Of a DNA stretch of 64,000 bases, positions 19,237 through 28,593 are shown piece by piece; the first letter of the stretch is position 1; each line of letters starts with the position of its first letter. The position numbers and the translations under genes are program-made. Source of the DNA: Pseudomonas sp. Irchel 3E13 (GTDB lineage Bacteria > Pseudomonadota > Gammaproteobacteria > Pseudomonadales > Pseudomonadaceae); contig NZ_FYDX01000002.1 of NCBI RefSeq assembly GCF_900187455.1, forward strand, positions 62,001 to 126,000, written 5' to 3'. The notes beneath the pieces were generated by a model. The model saw only the letters and a program-made list of their open reading frames with translations. It did no database searches and was not told where the DNA came from.

Positions 19237-19385
19237 GTCGCGGTGATCCTGTTTCAAAATTCTTCTGCTCTATCGAGCGGCGCCAGTCTAGGACGAGTGC
19301 TTCGCCTTTGCCAGACCGCTTGTCAGGGTGTGTAGGACAGGCGTAGTTTTGCAAATCATTTCATACCCCCCTGTCAGGAACCCGC

Positions 19386-19979
19386 ATGAGCGCCAATCCT
19401 CGCGTTGCCGAATACGCCATCAACGAACAGTTCATCCAGCGCTGGTCACCGCGGGCCTTCACCGCCGAGCCGATTGCCGAAGAAACCCTGCTGAGCTTCC
19501 TCGAAGCCGCACGCTGGGCGCCGTCGGCCTACAACTCGCAACCGTGGCGTTTCCTCTTCGCCCGTCGCGACACCGCGAACTGGGAGCGTTACCTGGGCCT
19601 GCTCAACGAGTTCAACCGTAGCTGGGCGCAGCACGCCTCGGCGCTGGTGATCGTGCTGTCCAAGACCACCTTCACCGCCCCCGGTGCCAGCGAAGAAACC
19701 CCGGCGCTGTGGCACACCTTCGACACCGGTTCCGCCTGGGGTCACCTGGCCCTGCAGGCCAGCCTGAGCGGCTGGCATACCCACGGCATGGCCGGTTTCG
19801 ACCAGGAACTGACCCGCAAGGAACTGAAGATTCCTGACGAGTACGTGCTGCATGCGGTCATTGCCATCGGCAAGCTGGGCGACAAGGCGACCCTGGCCGA
19901 GTACCTGCAGGCCCGTGAAGTGCCGAGCCCGCGTCGTCCGCTGAGTGAGCTGGCGGCCGAGGGTGATTTTACGCTGTAA
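19386..19979 (+). CDS. Nitroreductase-family FMN oxidoreductase
   Basis: 197 residues with the FMN-binding opening FIQRWSPRAF and LEAARWAPSAYNSQPWRF, and a C-terminal IGKLGDKATLAEYLQ. Nitroreductases use NAD(P)H and FMN to reduce nitro compounds, quinones or flavins. The substrate cannot be predicted. It is transcribed towards the hydroxyacid dehydrogenase, with a 15-bp stem terminator between them. Confidence 0.87.
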   Translation: MSANPRVAEYAINEQFIQRWSPRAFTAEPIAEETLLSFLEAARWAPSAYNSQPWRFLFARRDTANWERYLGLLNEFNRSWAQHASALVIVLSKTTFTAPGASEETPALWHTFDTGSAWGHLALQASLSGWHTHGMAGFDQELTRKELKIPDEYVLHAVIAIGKLGDKATLAEYLQAREVPSPRRPLSELAAEGDFTL

Positions 19980-19993
19980 GGCATTAGCGCTTT

Positions 19994-20027
19994 ATCGCTG
20001 CGGTTCGGAGCACCGAACCGCAGCGAT
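19994..20027. terminator. 15-bp hairpin between convergent genes
   Basis: ATCGCTGCGGTTCGG, a four-base AGCA loop and the exact complement, lying between the nitroreductase (plus) and the hydroxyacid dehydrogenase (minus). Confidence 0.75.
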
Positions 20028-20034
20028 GGCGATC

Positions 20035-20967
20035 TCAATACCCCCGCGCGAAATCCACTTCCCCGCGCAACGCCTCTCCCGCGCCATACGCCCCCAGGTT
20101 CTCCACGAACAACCGCGCCATCGCCACCGGCGAGGTCGGCGCCGAGCTGTGCCCGGTCAGCAGCAGGCCCAGGGCCGTCCAGAACGGATGATTGCGCGGC
20201 AGCGGCTCCTGGCGGCAGACATCGATTACCGCGCCGGCCAGATGGCCTTTGGTCAGTGCGTCGACCAGGTCACCATCGACCACCGCCATGCCACGACCGG
20301 CATTGATGAACAGCGCATCGGGGTTGAAGCGGGCGAACAGCGCAGCGTCATAGATATCGTGGGTGGCCGGCGTGTCCGGCAACAGGTTGACCACATAGTC
20401 CACCTCGCCCACCAGACGGCCGAGATCGTCCAGCCCCGCCACTTCGATAAACGGCGCCAACACACGCGGCTGGCTGGCGACGCCATAGAGGTGAACGCCG
20501 AACGGCACGAGGAACTCGCCAACCTGGCAACCGATGTCACCGGTGCCCACGATCAGCACCCGGCGCCCTTCCAGGCTGCGCCCGAGGCGGCCATCCCATT
20601 TGCGCTCGACCTGGCTCATCAGCCGGCTCAGCACTTCACGTTCGTGGCCGAGCATGTAGGTCAGCACGTATTCGGCCATGACCTGGCCGAAGATACCCAC
20701 GGCGCGGGTCAGGCGGTATTCACGGGGCAGGCCATGGGCCAGCAACGGCGTGATTCCGGCCCAGGTCGACTGCACCCAGTCCGGGCGATGCCCCTGGCGC
20801 AACAAGGTCGCCAACAGGTCCGGCTGACCGAGCCAGACCGGGCAATCCGCGGCCAGACGCGACAGTTCGGCGGAATCGCCACTGGTGAGGATCTCGAGAT
20901 CGGGCAGGGCCTCACGCAGCAGACGGGTGTAGAGGGCGTGATCCTGTTCGGCGATCAAAACGCGCAT
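20035..20967 (-). CDS. D-2-hydroxyacid dehydrogenase (NAD-dependent, GhrA-like)
   Basis: 310 residues from the ATG at 20965-20967 (MRVLIAEQDHALYTRLL). The Rossmann motif VLIVGTGDIGCQVGEF and the later INAGRGMAVVDGDLV and VIDVCRQEPLP segments are typical; the last carries the catalytic-loop Glu, and the His is in LLLTGHSSAPT. It probably reduces glyoxylate, hydroxypyruvate or a similar 2-keto acid. It is 79 bp downstream of ycgL on the same strand. Confidence 0.87.
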   Translation of the reverse strand: MRVLIAEQDHALYTRLLREALPDLEILTSGDSAELSRLAADCPVWLGQPDLLATLLRQGHRPDWVQSTWAGITPLLAHGLPREYRLTRAVGIFGQVMAEYVLTYMLGHEREVLSRLMSQVERKWDGRLGRSLEGRRVLIVGTGDIGCQVGEFLVPFGVHLYGVASQPRVLAPFIEVAGLDDLGRLVGEVDYVVNLLPDTPATHDIYDAALFARFNPDALFINAGRGMAVVDGDLVDALTKGHLAGAVIDVCRQEPLPRNHPFWTALGLLLTGHSSAPTSPVAMARLFVENLGAYGAGEALRGEVDFARGY

Positions 20968-21045
20968 ATCGATTACAACCTTGCAAAACGGCGGGATGGC
21001 CAGCGTACGGCGGCTGGCCACATGGAGACGAAAACGGGGACGGGA

Positions 21046-21339
21046 TCAGACCGGATCGTTGCGGCGCAGCAGTTCTTCGGGCAGGTGCTCGATGTACTCG
21101 TCCTCGAGCGGCGGCATCTGCAGGTGGTAACCCTGCTGGTCGAGGTTTTCCAGGACCTTGGCGATGTCTTCGCGGGCCAGCTTGCGCTCCGGGCTCAACA
21201 CCAGGTCAAAAGCCAGTTGCGGCGTGCCGAAGGCGGGCAGCAGCCCTTCGGGCACGCGCGCCAGGCCATCGGCCTTGAGCACGTAAAGGTACATTTCGTT
21301 CTTGCGCGGGCTTTTGTAGATCGAGCAGATACGTTTCAC
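21046..21339 (-). CDS. ycgL: YcgL-domain protein
   Basis: 97 residues, beginning [20 protein letters not shown], the signature of the YcgL family. It overlaps the 3' end of rnd by four bases (ATGA), so the two are translated together, an arrangement usual in gamma-proteobacteria. The function is not known; the linkage to rnd suggests a role in RNA metabolism. Confidence 0.9.
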   Translation of the reverse strand: MKRICSIYKSPRKNEMYLYVLKADGLARVPEGLLPAFGTPQLAFDLVLSPERKLAREDIAKVLENLDQQGYHLQMPPLEDEYIEHLPEELLRRNDPV

Positions 21340-22469
21340 GAGACTTCTCCAGCAGTGGCCAGGCAGTCCAGCAGCGCCTGGCCCATCCGCTCGCGGCGCC
21401 AGCCACGCAGCGAATCAGGCAATTGGTAAGGACCGTCGGGGTAACCGCTCTTGAGCAGCGCCTCGAGGGTTTTCTTGCGCAGCATCAGCTCCGGGGCGAT
21501 GCTCAGGCGCTCGGCTTCGGCCTGGCCGATGGCCCGCAGTTGTTTCAGCAGCGCCGAGGCTTCGATCGGCAGCGGCTCGGGCACGGCCGGCGGCCACTCG
21601 GACGGCGGCAGGCTGCCGGTGCGCTTGATCAGGTCAAGGAGGAACTCGCCGTCCTGGCGCAGGGTGCGCGGGTGCATGTCTTCGATACGGGCCAGCGCCG
21701 CCAGGTTGTCCGGCTGGGTCCGGGCCATCGGCCACAGCGCGTGCTCACGCACCACGCGGTTACGCGGCAAATCACGCGCCCGGGCCTCGCGCTCGCGCCA
21801 GGCACACAGTTCGCGCAGCACCGCCAACTGGGCGCGGGACAGTTTCCAGGCCAGCTTGGCGTCGCGGTACAGCTCAAAGGGATCGACATCGCGGCGCAGT
21901 TGCAGCACCAGTTCGGCGCCGTCGTCCAGCACCCAAGCGTTCTTGTCGTCGCTCAGTTGCGGACGCAGGCGCACGTACAGCTCGGCCAGGTGCACGGCGT
22001 CTTCCGCGGCGTAGCTGATCTGGGTTTCGGAGAGTGGGCGTTGCAGCCAGTCGGAGCGGGTCTCGCCCTTGGGCAGTTCGATGCCCAGCACTTCCTGAAC
22101 CAGCCGCGAGTACCCCATGGAGAAGCCGAGGTTGAGGTAACCGGCGGCCAGTTGGGTGTCGAACAGCGGCGCCGGCAGGCTGCCGGTCAGGCGCAGGAGG
22201 ACTTCGAGGTCTTCGCTGCAGGCGTGCAGCACCTTGGTGACGGCGGGATCTTCGAGCAGTTCGGCCAGCGGCTGCCAGTCGTTGACCCGCAGCGGGTCGA
22301 TCAGAAAGGCGCGTTGCCCATCGCCGACCTGGATCAAACCGGCTTTGGGATAGAAGGTGTCGACCCGCATGAACTCGGTGTCGAGTGCCACGAAGGGCAG
22401 TTGACGCCACTGCTGGCAATGCTCCGCCAGGCTGCGGTCGTCAGAAATCCAGTGAATATCGATGGCCAC
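21336..22469 (-). CDS. rnd: Ribonuclease D
   Basis: 377 residues from a GTG at 22469 ([20 protein letters not shown]). The DEDD exonuclease motifs are visible: ALDTEF near residue 27, the central [10 protein letters not shown], and [14 protein letters not shown]. An HRDC domain follows, with [20 protein letters not shown]. RNase D trims the 3' ends of tRNA precursors and other small RNAs in the cytosol. An upstream extension to 22517 has no initiation signal. It is first in the rnd-ycgL unit. Confidence 0.92.
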   Translation of the reverse strand: MAIDIHWISDDRSLAEHCQQWRQLPFVALDTEFMRVDTFYPKAGLIQVGDGQRAFLIDPLRVNDWQPLAELLEDPAVTKVLHACSEDLEVLLRLTGSLPAPLFDTQLAAGYLNLGFSMGYSRLVQEVLGIELPKGETRSDWLQRPLSETQISYAAEDAVHLAELYVRLRPQLSDDKNAWVLDDGAELVLQLRRDVDPFELYRDAKLAWKLSRAQLAVLRELCAWREREARARDLPRNRVVREHALWPMARTQPDNLAALARIEDMHPRTLRQDGEFLLDLIKRTGSLPPSEWPPAVPEPLPIEASALLKQLRAIGQAEAERLSIAPELMLRKKTLEALLKSGYPDGPYQLPDSLRGWRRERMGQALLDCLATAGEVS

Positions 22470-22592
22470 AAGGCTCTCCCACGAACAATGGCGCGCAGTA
22501 TATACGGCACAGGCCACTGCCGGGAAACCGCCCGACAGCCCTCTCCCTATGGTTTGTAAGAGAAGCAGACGAAGCGGCTTTTTGCATCCGAC

Positions 22593-24227
22593 TCAGGAGG
22601 TAGTCCCTTTCGGCCGGCAACCGGCGAACAGGTCCAGTTGCGGGTTGTACAGGGCGGTTTTCACCTGCAACAGGCCGAGCATGGAGTGGAACAGGTTGTC
22701 CTGGCTCAGCGGTTGGTCACGCTCCTGTTTCAGGCAGTCGACATCCACGCCGAAGCTGCTGCGGTAGTTGTCGGAGAACCAGGCCAGCATTGGCACATGT
22801 TTCTGTTGCTCCGGCGCCACCATGTAGGGCGTGCCGTGCAGGAACAGGTTGTACTCGCCCAGCGACTCGCCGTGGTCGGACAGGTAGAGCATCGCCGTGT
22901 CCACCTTGTCCTGCTTGCTGCGCAGCAGGTCGATCAGCGAGGCCAGCACGTGGTCGGTATAGGCCAGGGTGTTGTCGTAGCCGTTGATGATGCTCTGCCG
23001 GTCGCACTGGTTCAGCGCGTTGCTGTGGCAGACCGGGGTGAAGCGCTCGAACTGCGCCGGGTAGCGCTTGTAGTAATCCGGGCCATGGCTGCCCATCTGG
23101 TGCAGGACCAGCACGGTGTCTTCCTTCAGGTCGTCGATGCGCGCGGCCAGGTCCTTGAGGAGGATTTCGTCATGGCATTCGCTGTCGGCGCACAGGCCCG
23201 GCTCCTTGAGGTTGCTGACATCCTCGAAGTGCACCCGGTCACAGGTGCCCTTGCAACCGGACTGGTTGTCCCGCCAGTACACCGCCAGGCCGGCGCGCTG
23301 GAGCATGTCGAGCAAGCCCTCCTGGTTTTTCGCGGTCGTGGCGTCGTAGGTCTTGCGGGTCATGCCGGAGAACATGCAGGGCACCGACACCGCTGTCTCG
23401 GTCCCGCAGGACGTGACATTGCTGAACGCCACCAGGCCCTGCTCTTTCGCCAACTGTGGCGTGGTGTCGCGGCTGTAGCCGAGCAGGCCGAAGTTTTCCG
23501 CCCGGGCACTCTCGCCCACCACCAGCACGGTCAGCGACTTGCGTGGATGGCCAGCCCAGGCCGGCGACAGCGTGGCATCTTCGCCGATCGTGCGGAACGA
23601 CTGGGTCGCCCCGCCGACTTTTTCCCGCACATAGTTCACCGAGGCGCCGATGTAGTTGCTCGGCACGACCATCAGGCGCAGTTCATGGTGATTGCGAAAC
23701 AGCGAGGCCAGGCCCTGATAGTTGAGCATCGCCACCACCGCGAGGATCAACAGGCTGGCCAGGCCAACCCATAACTTGCGCAACAACTCGCGAGGCAGAC
23801 TGCGGAAGTTGACGGGTGTCCTGAGCAAAATAAAGGTCGGCACCACGCCCAATAAAACAATATAAACAAGCAACTTCAGCGAGAGCAGATCGCGCACTTC
23901 CGTCACGTTGGTTTCCACGGTATTGCGCAACATGCCGATATCGATCAGCACGCCGTATTGATTCATGAAGTACGCCACCCCGGCGCTGACAATAAACAGC
24001 AGCGCCAATAGTGGTTTGAGGGTTTTGCGAAACGTCAGCACGGTCAGTACGAAGTTGAAGGCGCACAGCAACAACACGCCGAACGCCAGCCGCAGCAGCA
24101 GCCCGTGAGTGTCGCCCTGGAGCACCGTGGAAACGTGCGTCCACAGGACCGAGTTGAAACCGAGCAACAGATAGACACTGGCAAACAGCGTCACCCACTC
24201 GGGACGCAACGACTTTATTTTCAACAT
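22593..24227 (-). CDS. eptA: Lipid A phosphoethanolamine transferase
   Basis: 544 residues. Five N-terminal membrane helices (to about 170) precede a periplasmic alkaline-phosphatase-like domain. Metal ligand E239 (VVGESARAENFGLLGYSRDT), the nucleophile Thr in GTETAVSVPCMFS (about T278), and LYLSDHGESLGE are all present. The enzyme moves phosphoethanolamine from phosphatidylethanolamine to lipid A, lowering the negative surface charge and polymyxin binding. No convincing PmrA box was found upstream. The length is typical and no defect is seen. Confidence 0.9.
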   Translation of the reverse strand: MLKIKSLRPEWVTLFASVYLLLGFNSVLWTHVSTVLQGDTHGLLLRLAFGVLLLCAFNFVLTVLTFRKTLKPLLALLFIVSAGVAYFMNQYGVLIDIGMLRNTVETNVTEVRDLLSLKLLVYIVLLGVVPTFILLRTPVNFRSLPRELLRKLWVGLASLLILAVVAMLNYQGLASLFRNHHELRLMVVPSNYIGASVNYVREKVGGATQSFRTIGEDATLSPAWAGHPRKSLTVLVVGESARAENFGLLGYSRDTTPQLAKEQGLVAFSNVTSCGTETAVSVPCMFSGMTRKTYDATTAKNQEGLLDMLQRAGLAVYWRDNQSGCKGTCDRVHFEDVSNLKEPGLCADSECHDEILLKDLAARIDDLKEDTVLVLHQMGSHGPDYYKRYPAQFERFTPVCHSNALNQCDRQSIINGYDNTLAYTDHVLASLIDLLRSKQDKVDTAMLYLSDHGESLGEYNLFLHGTPYMVAPEQQKHVPMLAWFSDNYRSSFGVDVDCLKQERDQPLSQDNLFHSMLGLLQVKTALYNPQLDLFAGCRPKGTTS

Positions 24228-24378
24228 GACGTTTCGCTTATGTAGAGTTCCCCGCCGAGACCGTTGCGGCCCCGCCTTTTACCGGGCGAACTTTAAGCAG
24301 CCATTCATCAATTTTCCGTGAAAAAAGCGCGAACAAACAATGTTCTGGATGAAGCTTTGTTAATCCTCGCCGTGCGTT

Positions 24379-24410
24379 CAGCCGCGGTTCAGAAACAGCG
24401 GCTGTTTTTT
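24379..24410 (+). terminator. Orphan intrinsic terminator on the plus strand
   Basis: CAGCCGC, twelve-base loop, GCGGCTG, then six T residues, all on the plus strand. Both flanking genes (eptA and the isomerase) are on the minus strand, so no annotated transcript needs it. It may end an unannotated small RNA or antisense transcript. Confidence 0.6.
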
Positions 24411-24418
24411 AGCTGGCG

Positions 24419-24784
24419 TCAGGCAGGCAAACGCACTTTGGAATAAGAATCGCGGTCGATATCGAGAATTTCCACGCACAACTGAATATCCACACCCGCC
24501 TGGGCCGGAACCACATCCTTCAGCGCCTCCAGCAGGCTGGCGGAGAGTTGCCGTTTGATTTCCGGAGAGCGGCCGCTCAACAACGCCAGCTTCACATGAA
24601 CAAACGCCCGCTCCAGCGGAGCGATGCCGACCCGGAACACCTCATGGGCCACGGCCCGGCTCTTGATATCCAGCTCGTCGCTGAACTGGCCGCTGGCGAC
24701 CAGCGCACTGTTCAGGCGCAACAGCGCTTTATCGGTGTCGAGGGTGCGCAGGTTAGCGCTGTACTCCAGATGCAGTTGGGGCAT
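24419..24784 (-). CDS. 5-carboxymethyl-2-hydroxymuconate isomerase-like protein
   Basis: 121 residues starting MPQLHLEYSANL, with Pro2 as the catalytic N-terminal proline of the tautomerase superfamily. Residues around HVKLALLSGRSPEIKRQLS match the CHMI family used in homoprotocatechuate degradation. No other gene of that pathway is near, so the physiological role here may differ. It is monocistronic on the minus strand. Confidence 0.82.
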   Translation of the reverse strand: MPQLHLEYSANLRTLDTDKALLRLNSALVASGQFSDELDIKSRAVAHEVFRVGIAPLERAFVHVKLALLSGRSPEIKRQLSASLLEALKDVVPAQAGVDIQLCVEILDIDRDSYSKVRLPA

Positions 24785-24893
24785 TTCGGTTTCCTGAGGC
24801 GGGACAAAGAGCCACAGCCTACTCCAGCTACCCATCCCGACAAAGGCAACTATCCTGAAGATTCACGCCCTCAACCTCAGGAGAACCGTAACC

Positions 24894-25121
24894 ATGCCGG
24901 TTAAGCACGATTTACTCGCAGACCTGCAACTGACCCGGGAAGCATTCGAGGACCACAAGAAAAAAGACCCGCACCTGGGCAGCCTGCACCAACACTACCT
25001 GAACAAGGACAGCGAAGTGGTCGAGGCCGAACGGGACGGCAGCCCGGATGACAAGGTCACCAAATTGCGCAAAGAGCGCCTGCTGATCAAAGACCAGATC
25101 GTCGCCCACCTGAAACCCTGA
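24894..25121 (+). CDS. YdcH-family (DUF465) small protein
   Basis: 75 residues, charged and helical, with the family pattern HKKKDPHLGSLHQHYLNKDSEV and a C-terminal LRKERLLIKDQI. DUF465 proteins are short coiled-coil proteins of unknown role. The ATG follows a CAGGAGA ribosome-binding site. It is convergent with the sulfotransferase gene. Confidence 0.85.
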   Translation: MPVKHDLLADLQLTREAFEDHKKKDPHLGSLHQHYLNKDSEVVEAERDGSPDDKVTKLRKERLLIKDQIVAHLKP

Positions 25122-25132
25122 ACCCGCCCCCG

Positions 25133-25168
25133 GCGCTGACGCAGGCGAGTTCCTCCCCGCGTCAGCGC
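25133..25168. terminator. Hairpin shared by ydcH-like gene and sulfotransferase gene
   Basis: GCGCTGACGC and its complement GCGTCAGCGC are separated by sixteen bases. The second arm covers the stop codon of the minus-strand sulfotransferase gene, a compact convergent arrangement. Confidence 0.6.
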
Positions 25169-26112
25169 GACGCCAGACGCAAGGCTTCCAGCGCCTCATA
25201 AGACGGTCGCGTCCAGAACTCGATCCGTTCCCGCAATACGTCCGATGCCTCGTCGCGCTTGCGCTGGCTGTCCGGCACGAACGCTTCCGACGGCTGCTTG
25301 GCGTGCAGCCCGGCCGCCCGCAGGGCGAGCTGCGCGTCCTCACGGCCAAGACCGAAAAAGCCCGCCAGATGCTCGCCCATGCTTCCCGGCAATTCGGTGT
25401 AGTTGACCAGCAGGTTGCCCTCGGCGCGGCTGTGTTCCAGGCCCGCCGCAAGCATCAGGCCGAGGCGCCGGGCGATCTCGTCTTCACGCCCGCCCATGCC
25501 CTGGTCACCATCGAGCCACGCCGAACCGAGCATGCCAGGAATCATCTGCATCCCGCCCCGACGCATATGGGAAACGGCGATCTCCAGCGGCTCACGGTAC
25601 AGGTACAGCCACGGCACCTCGGGGAAGCACTCACGCAACAAGTGCCGCTCACGGATGTTCCAGGCATCGAGCTTGATCACCAACGCCCGCTCCTGCCCGC
25701 CGCGGATCTGGCCATAGGCCGAGAGCAGGCCGCGAATCGCCGCCAGGCGTGTTTCATGGGGCAGTTCCGCACGCAGCAGGATGTCCAGCGCGGGCGGCTC
25801 AGACACCACCACGTGAGTTTCCAGTTGCGCGAGCATCTGGCCGATCAGGGTCGAGCCACACCGCGACGCGTGATAGACGAACGCGCTCGGCGCCACGCCC
25901 GGACACTCCGCCTGCCATTGGCTCAACGCGGCAAGGGACGTCTGCCGGCGGAACGCCTGGTTGAACGGCAGGGACAAGGCATCGTCCACCGAGTCGCGAA
26001 AAAACGGCTGGTCCAGCCGCTGCTGGCCAAACCAGCACCAGTCCACGCGCCATTCCGGCCCGTCCTGCCAGACGCTGATCGGCAACCAGCCCTGCAAATT
26101 CAGACTTTCCAT
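25162..26112 (-). CDS. Sulfotransferase-family protein
   Basis: 316 residues. The PAPS 5'-phosphosulfate loop is visible as YHASRCGSTLIGQML (about residues 79-93), and the 3'-phosphate region as LYLYREPLEIAVSHMRRGG (about 169-187). It probably transfers sulfate to an unknown acceptor in the cytosol. It overlaps by 13 bp the upstream 2OG hydroxylase gene on the same strand, so the two products are likely to act on one substrate or pathway. No PAPS-synthesis genes are nearby. Confidence 0.75.
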   Translation of the reverse strand: MESLNLQGWLPISVWQDGPEWRVDWCWFGQQRLDQPFFRDSVDDALSLPFNQAFRRQTSLAALSQWQAECPGVAPSAFVYHASRCGSTLIGQMLAQLETHVVVSEPPALDILLRAELPHETRLAAIRGLLSAYGQIRGGQERALVIKLDAWNIRERHLLRECFPEVPWLYLYREPLEIAVSHMRRGGMQMIPGMLGSAWLDGDQGMGGREDEIARRLGLMLAAGLEHSRAEGNLLVNYTELPGSMGEHLAGFFGLGREDAQLALRAAGLHAKQPSEAFVPDSQRKRDEASDVLRERIEFWTRPSYEALEALRLASR

Positions 26113-26921
26113 TGATCACTCCAGCGAGCACGTCCTACGCGCATGGCCGACCGCACCTGGTCACGGCCAAAGATGAAGCCCTGTTCGCTCGCCAGCGCGA
26201 GCGTCCGTTCGACGAAGGCGTCCTTGTCGCGCAGCGCCTGCAAGGTCGCGCTCGCCTGCGGGTGTTGCTCCAGCCAGCGGGCGAAGTCGGCGAACGCCTG
26301 GGCGAAGCGCCCCACCCCGGCCGCGGGGGTGGTGGCCAGCCCGCTGTCGATCGCCGCGTCGAGCCAGGGCCCGGGACGACAATCGATGACCAAGTGGATA
26401 CGTGGGCTGCTGTCGTGGTTCTGCACGCTGTGGGGACGGTCGAGATCGAGAAACCAGCACTCGCCCGCCTGCATCGGCACCCGCCGGCCTTCGAGCATGA
26501 AATCCACCTGGGCGGGGGTCAGCAGCGGCACGTGAAGGCGCATGTCGGCGTCCGGGCCGCCGAGGTCATAGTCGCGGTGCTCGTGAATATGCCCGCCCGG
26601 CCCCAGGCGCATCAGCCGGGCATTGCGGATGTCCACCGACAACCCGCGCAGGCCTTGCTGCCAGCGTGGGTCGCGCACCCAGGGCTGGCGCTCGATCGCG
26701 GGGCCGTCGCCGTGGGTCAGTTCACCCGTGGCATCCGCCGGGGAGATCAGCGCAATGCCGCTCCAGTCGCCCTCGAAATAGCGTTGATTGAAATGCCCTT
26801 GCCACAGTTGCTCATCGAGATCCGCCAGCGCCGCCAGCAAAGGCGCCAGGTCGATCGGCACCGGCAAACGTGAGAACGCGGGGCGGCGCGCGGCGCCATC
26901 CCGGGAAAACCTGGAATCCAT
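26100..26921 (-). CDS. Aspartyl/asparaginyl beta-hydroxylase-family 2OG dioxygenase
   Basis: 273 residues. The cupin-like core contains HIHEHRDYDLGG (about residues 111-122; iron ligands His and Asp), RLHVPLLT, FLDLDRPHSVQNHD (second His) and RIHLVID (2OG arginine). The enzyme should hydroxylate a protein or small-molecule substrate using Fe(II) and 2-oxoglutarate. It is translationally coupled to the sulfotransferase gene (13-bp overlap). Unlike LpxO it has no membrane helix. Confidence 0.8.
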   Translation of the reverse strand: MDSRFSRDGAARRPAFSRLPVPIDLAPLLAALADLDEQLWQGHFNQRYFEGDWSGIALISPADATGELTHGDGPAIERQPWVRDPRWQQGLRGLSVDIRNARLMRLGPGGHIHEHRDYDLGGPDADMRLHVPLLTPAQVDFMLEGRRVPMQAGECWFLDLDRPHSVQNHDSSPRIHLVIDCRPGPWLDAAIDSGLATTPAAGVGRFAQAFADFARWLEQHPQASATLQALRDKDAFVERTLALASEQGFIFGRDQVRSAMRVGRARWSDQWKV

Positions 26922-27189
26922 ACCCTGGCCCCTCTACCCGACTCCCATTGGAATGCGGCCCAGTCTAGGGCCGGCGCATCGGCCGTCAAGCAAAATGCCA
27001 TCACCTGTCGCGGCGACAGCTTCGTTGATCCGCGCCTGTCAGGCCTGGCGGAAAATCAGATACTCTCGGCAACCGCTGTCGTGGTCATGAACCCGCGCTC
27101 GCTGCCGACACAGTGATTATTGCCTTCCCGTGAAAGCAGCCACGGGGTCCAGGCCCTTGAACACCACGCCCAAATTCGAAGCGATGACT

Positions 27190-28503
27190 ATGCACCCTAT
27201 TTACCTGAACCTCGGTTGCGCCGATCACCCACGCCAGGGCTTCTTCAATATCGACCTGGACGCACCGGGCGCGGACCTGCACCTCGAACAGGGCAAGGCC
27301 CTGCCTTGGGAGCGCGGCACGGTTCCGGGTATCTACAGTGCCCATCTGCTCGAACGCCTCGGCCGCAACCAGGGCATTCGCCTGCTGCATGAGTGCCGCC
27401 GGGTGCTGCAACCGGGCGGGGTGATCCGCCTGGTCACCACCGACCTCAAGGCCCTGATCGACGATTACCTCAGCGACCGCCCCGATCCCTCGGCACCGGG
27501 CATCGGCCGCGGCGAACGCCTCAACAACGCCTTGCGCCAGCAGGCCTGGACCTACGACGAAGCGGAGCTGACGCGGATCTGCAAGATGGTCGGCCTGGAG
27601 CCGCTGACGGTTACCGCGCCAGGCGCGAGCAGCGACCCGGCCCTTAGCGGCCTGGAGTCCACCGCGCCAGGGCAACTGGTGCTGGAGTTCCGCAAGCCAC
27701 TGCGCCAGTTGGCCGCGGACGCCGAGCCACTGGTCAGCATCGTCATGCCGACCTACAAGACCCAACACCTGCACCAGGCCCTGGAAAGCGCGCTGAATCA
27801 AACCTACCGCAACCTGGAAATCCTCGTCTGCGACGACTGCCCCACCGATGCCATCGAAACCATCACCGCCGAGTACGGCAAGTTCGACCCGCGCATCCGC
27901 TACGTGCGCAACCCGGACGCCGGCAAGGACATCGGCCGCCTCAACCATGTGCTCTGCATGAACGAGGCCCGCGGCGAGTTCATCAAGTTCCTCAACGACG
28001 ATGACCTGCTCGACCCCGAATGCGTGGAGCGGATGATCAAGAGCTTCAGTGACTACCCGGATATCACCCTGGTGACCTCCAAGCGCCAGCGCATCGATGA
28101 GTACGACGCACCGCTGCCGGATATCGCCGCGACCCAGGCGCCGGTGGCCGCTGACTCGATGATCGAAGGGCTGTCGCTGGGCACCGCGCTGATGCTGTCG
28201 CAGATCAACTTCGTCGGCGAGCCGAGCACGGTGATGTTCAGGCGCGATGACATGATCGAGGTCACCCCGGACTTCATGTCGGTGGACGAGCAGCCCATCG
28301 CCTGGGCCTCGGACGTGGCGATCTTCCTCAACCTCGCGTTGAAGGGCAACACGGTGTACCTGACCCAGCCCTTGAGCAGCTTCCGCATTCACGGCGAGCA
28401 GTGCCAGGTGTTGTACGGCGCCGCGGCTCAGGGCGAATCGCGGCGGTGCTGGGAAATCATGCGCAGCTTCTGGGCCCGCCATGAATTCGACAAAGCGCTC
28501 TGA
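27190..28503 (+). CDS. Methyltransferase-like / GT2 glycosyltransferase fusion
   Basis: 437 residues from ATG 27190 (an ATG two codons earlier is equally possible). Residues 1-about 165 resemble a class I SAM methyltransferase of the predicted-SAM type (LNLGCADHPRQGFFNIDLD and LLHECRRVLQPGGVIRLVTTDL). From about 180 a GT-A glycosyltransferase starts (PLVSIVMPTYKTQHLHQALE, then CDDCP and FLNDDDLLDPE). The protein thus joins two activities, probably glycan assembly and modification in the cytosol. It heads a group of plus-strand glycan genes. Confidence 0.8.
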   Translation: MHPIYLNLGCADHPRQGFFNIDLDAPGADLHLEQGKALPWERGTVPGIYSAHLLERLGRNQGIRLLHECRRVLQPGGVIRLVTTDLKALIDDYLSDRPDPSAPGIGRGERLNNALRQQAWTYDEAELTRICKMVGLEPLTVTAPGASSDPALSGLESTAPGQLVLEFRKPLRQLAADAEPLVSIVMPTYKTQHLHQALESALNQTYRNLEILVCDDCPTDAIETITAEYGKFDPRIRYVRNPDAGKDIGRLNHVLCMNEARGEFIKFLNDDDLLDPECVERMIKSFSDYPDITLVTSKRQRIDEYDAPLPDIAATQAPVAADSMIEGLSLGTALMLSQINFVGEPSTVMFRRDDMIEVTPDFMSVDEQPIAWASDVAIFLNLALKGNTVYLTQPLSSFRIHGEQCQVLYGAAAQGESRRCWEIMRSFWARHEFDKAL

Positions 28504-28593
28504 ACATCCCGGGCCATGCACGGCTCTGACGAAAGACAGGTCGACCGGCACACGCCGGCAACCACGGAAAACCATCATGACGATGCGCAGCCT

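Noticed and set aside
24280..24320. PmrA-type box upstream of eptA
   Set aside because: Only one CTTAAA half-site is seen; the second half at the expected spacing is missing.
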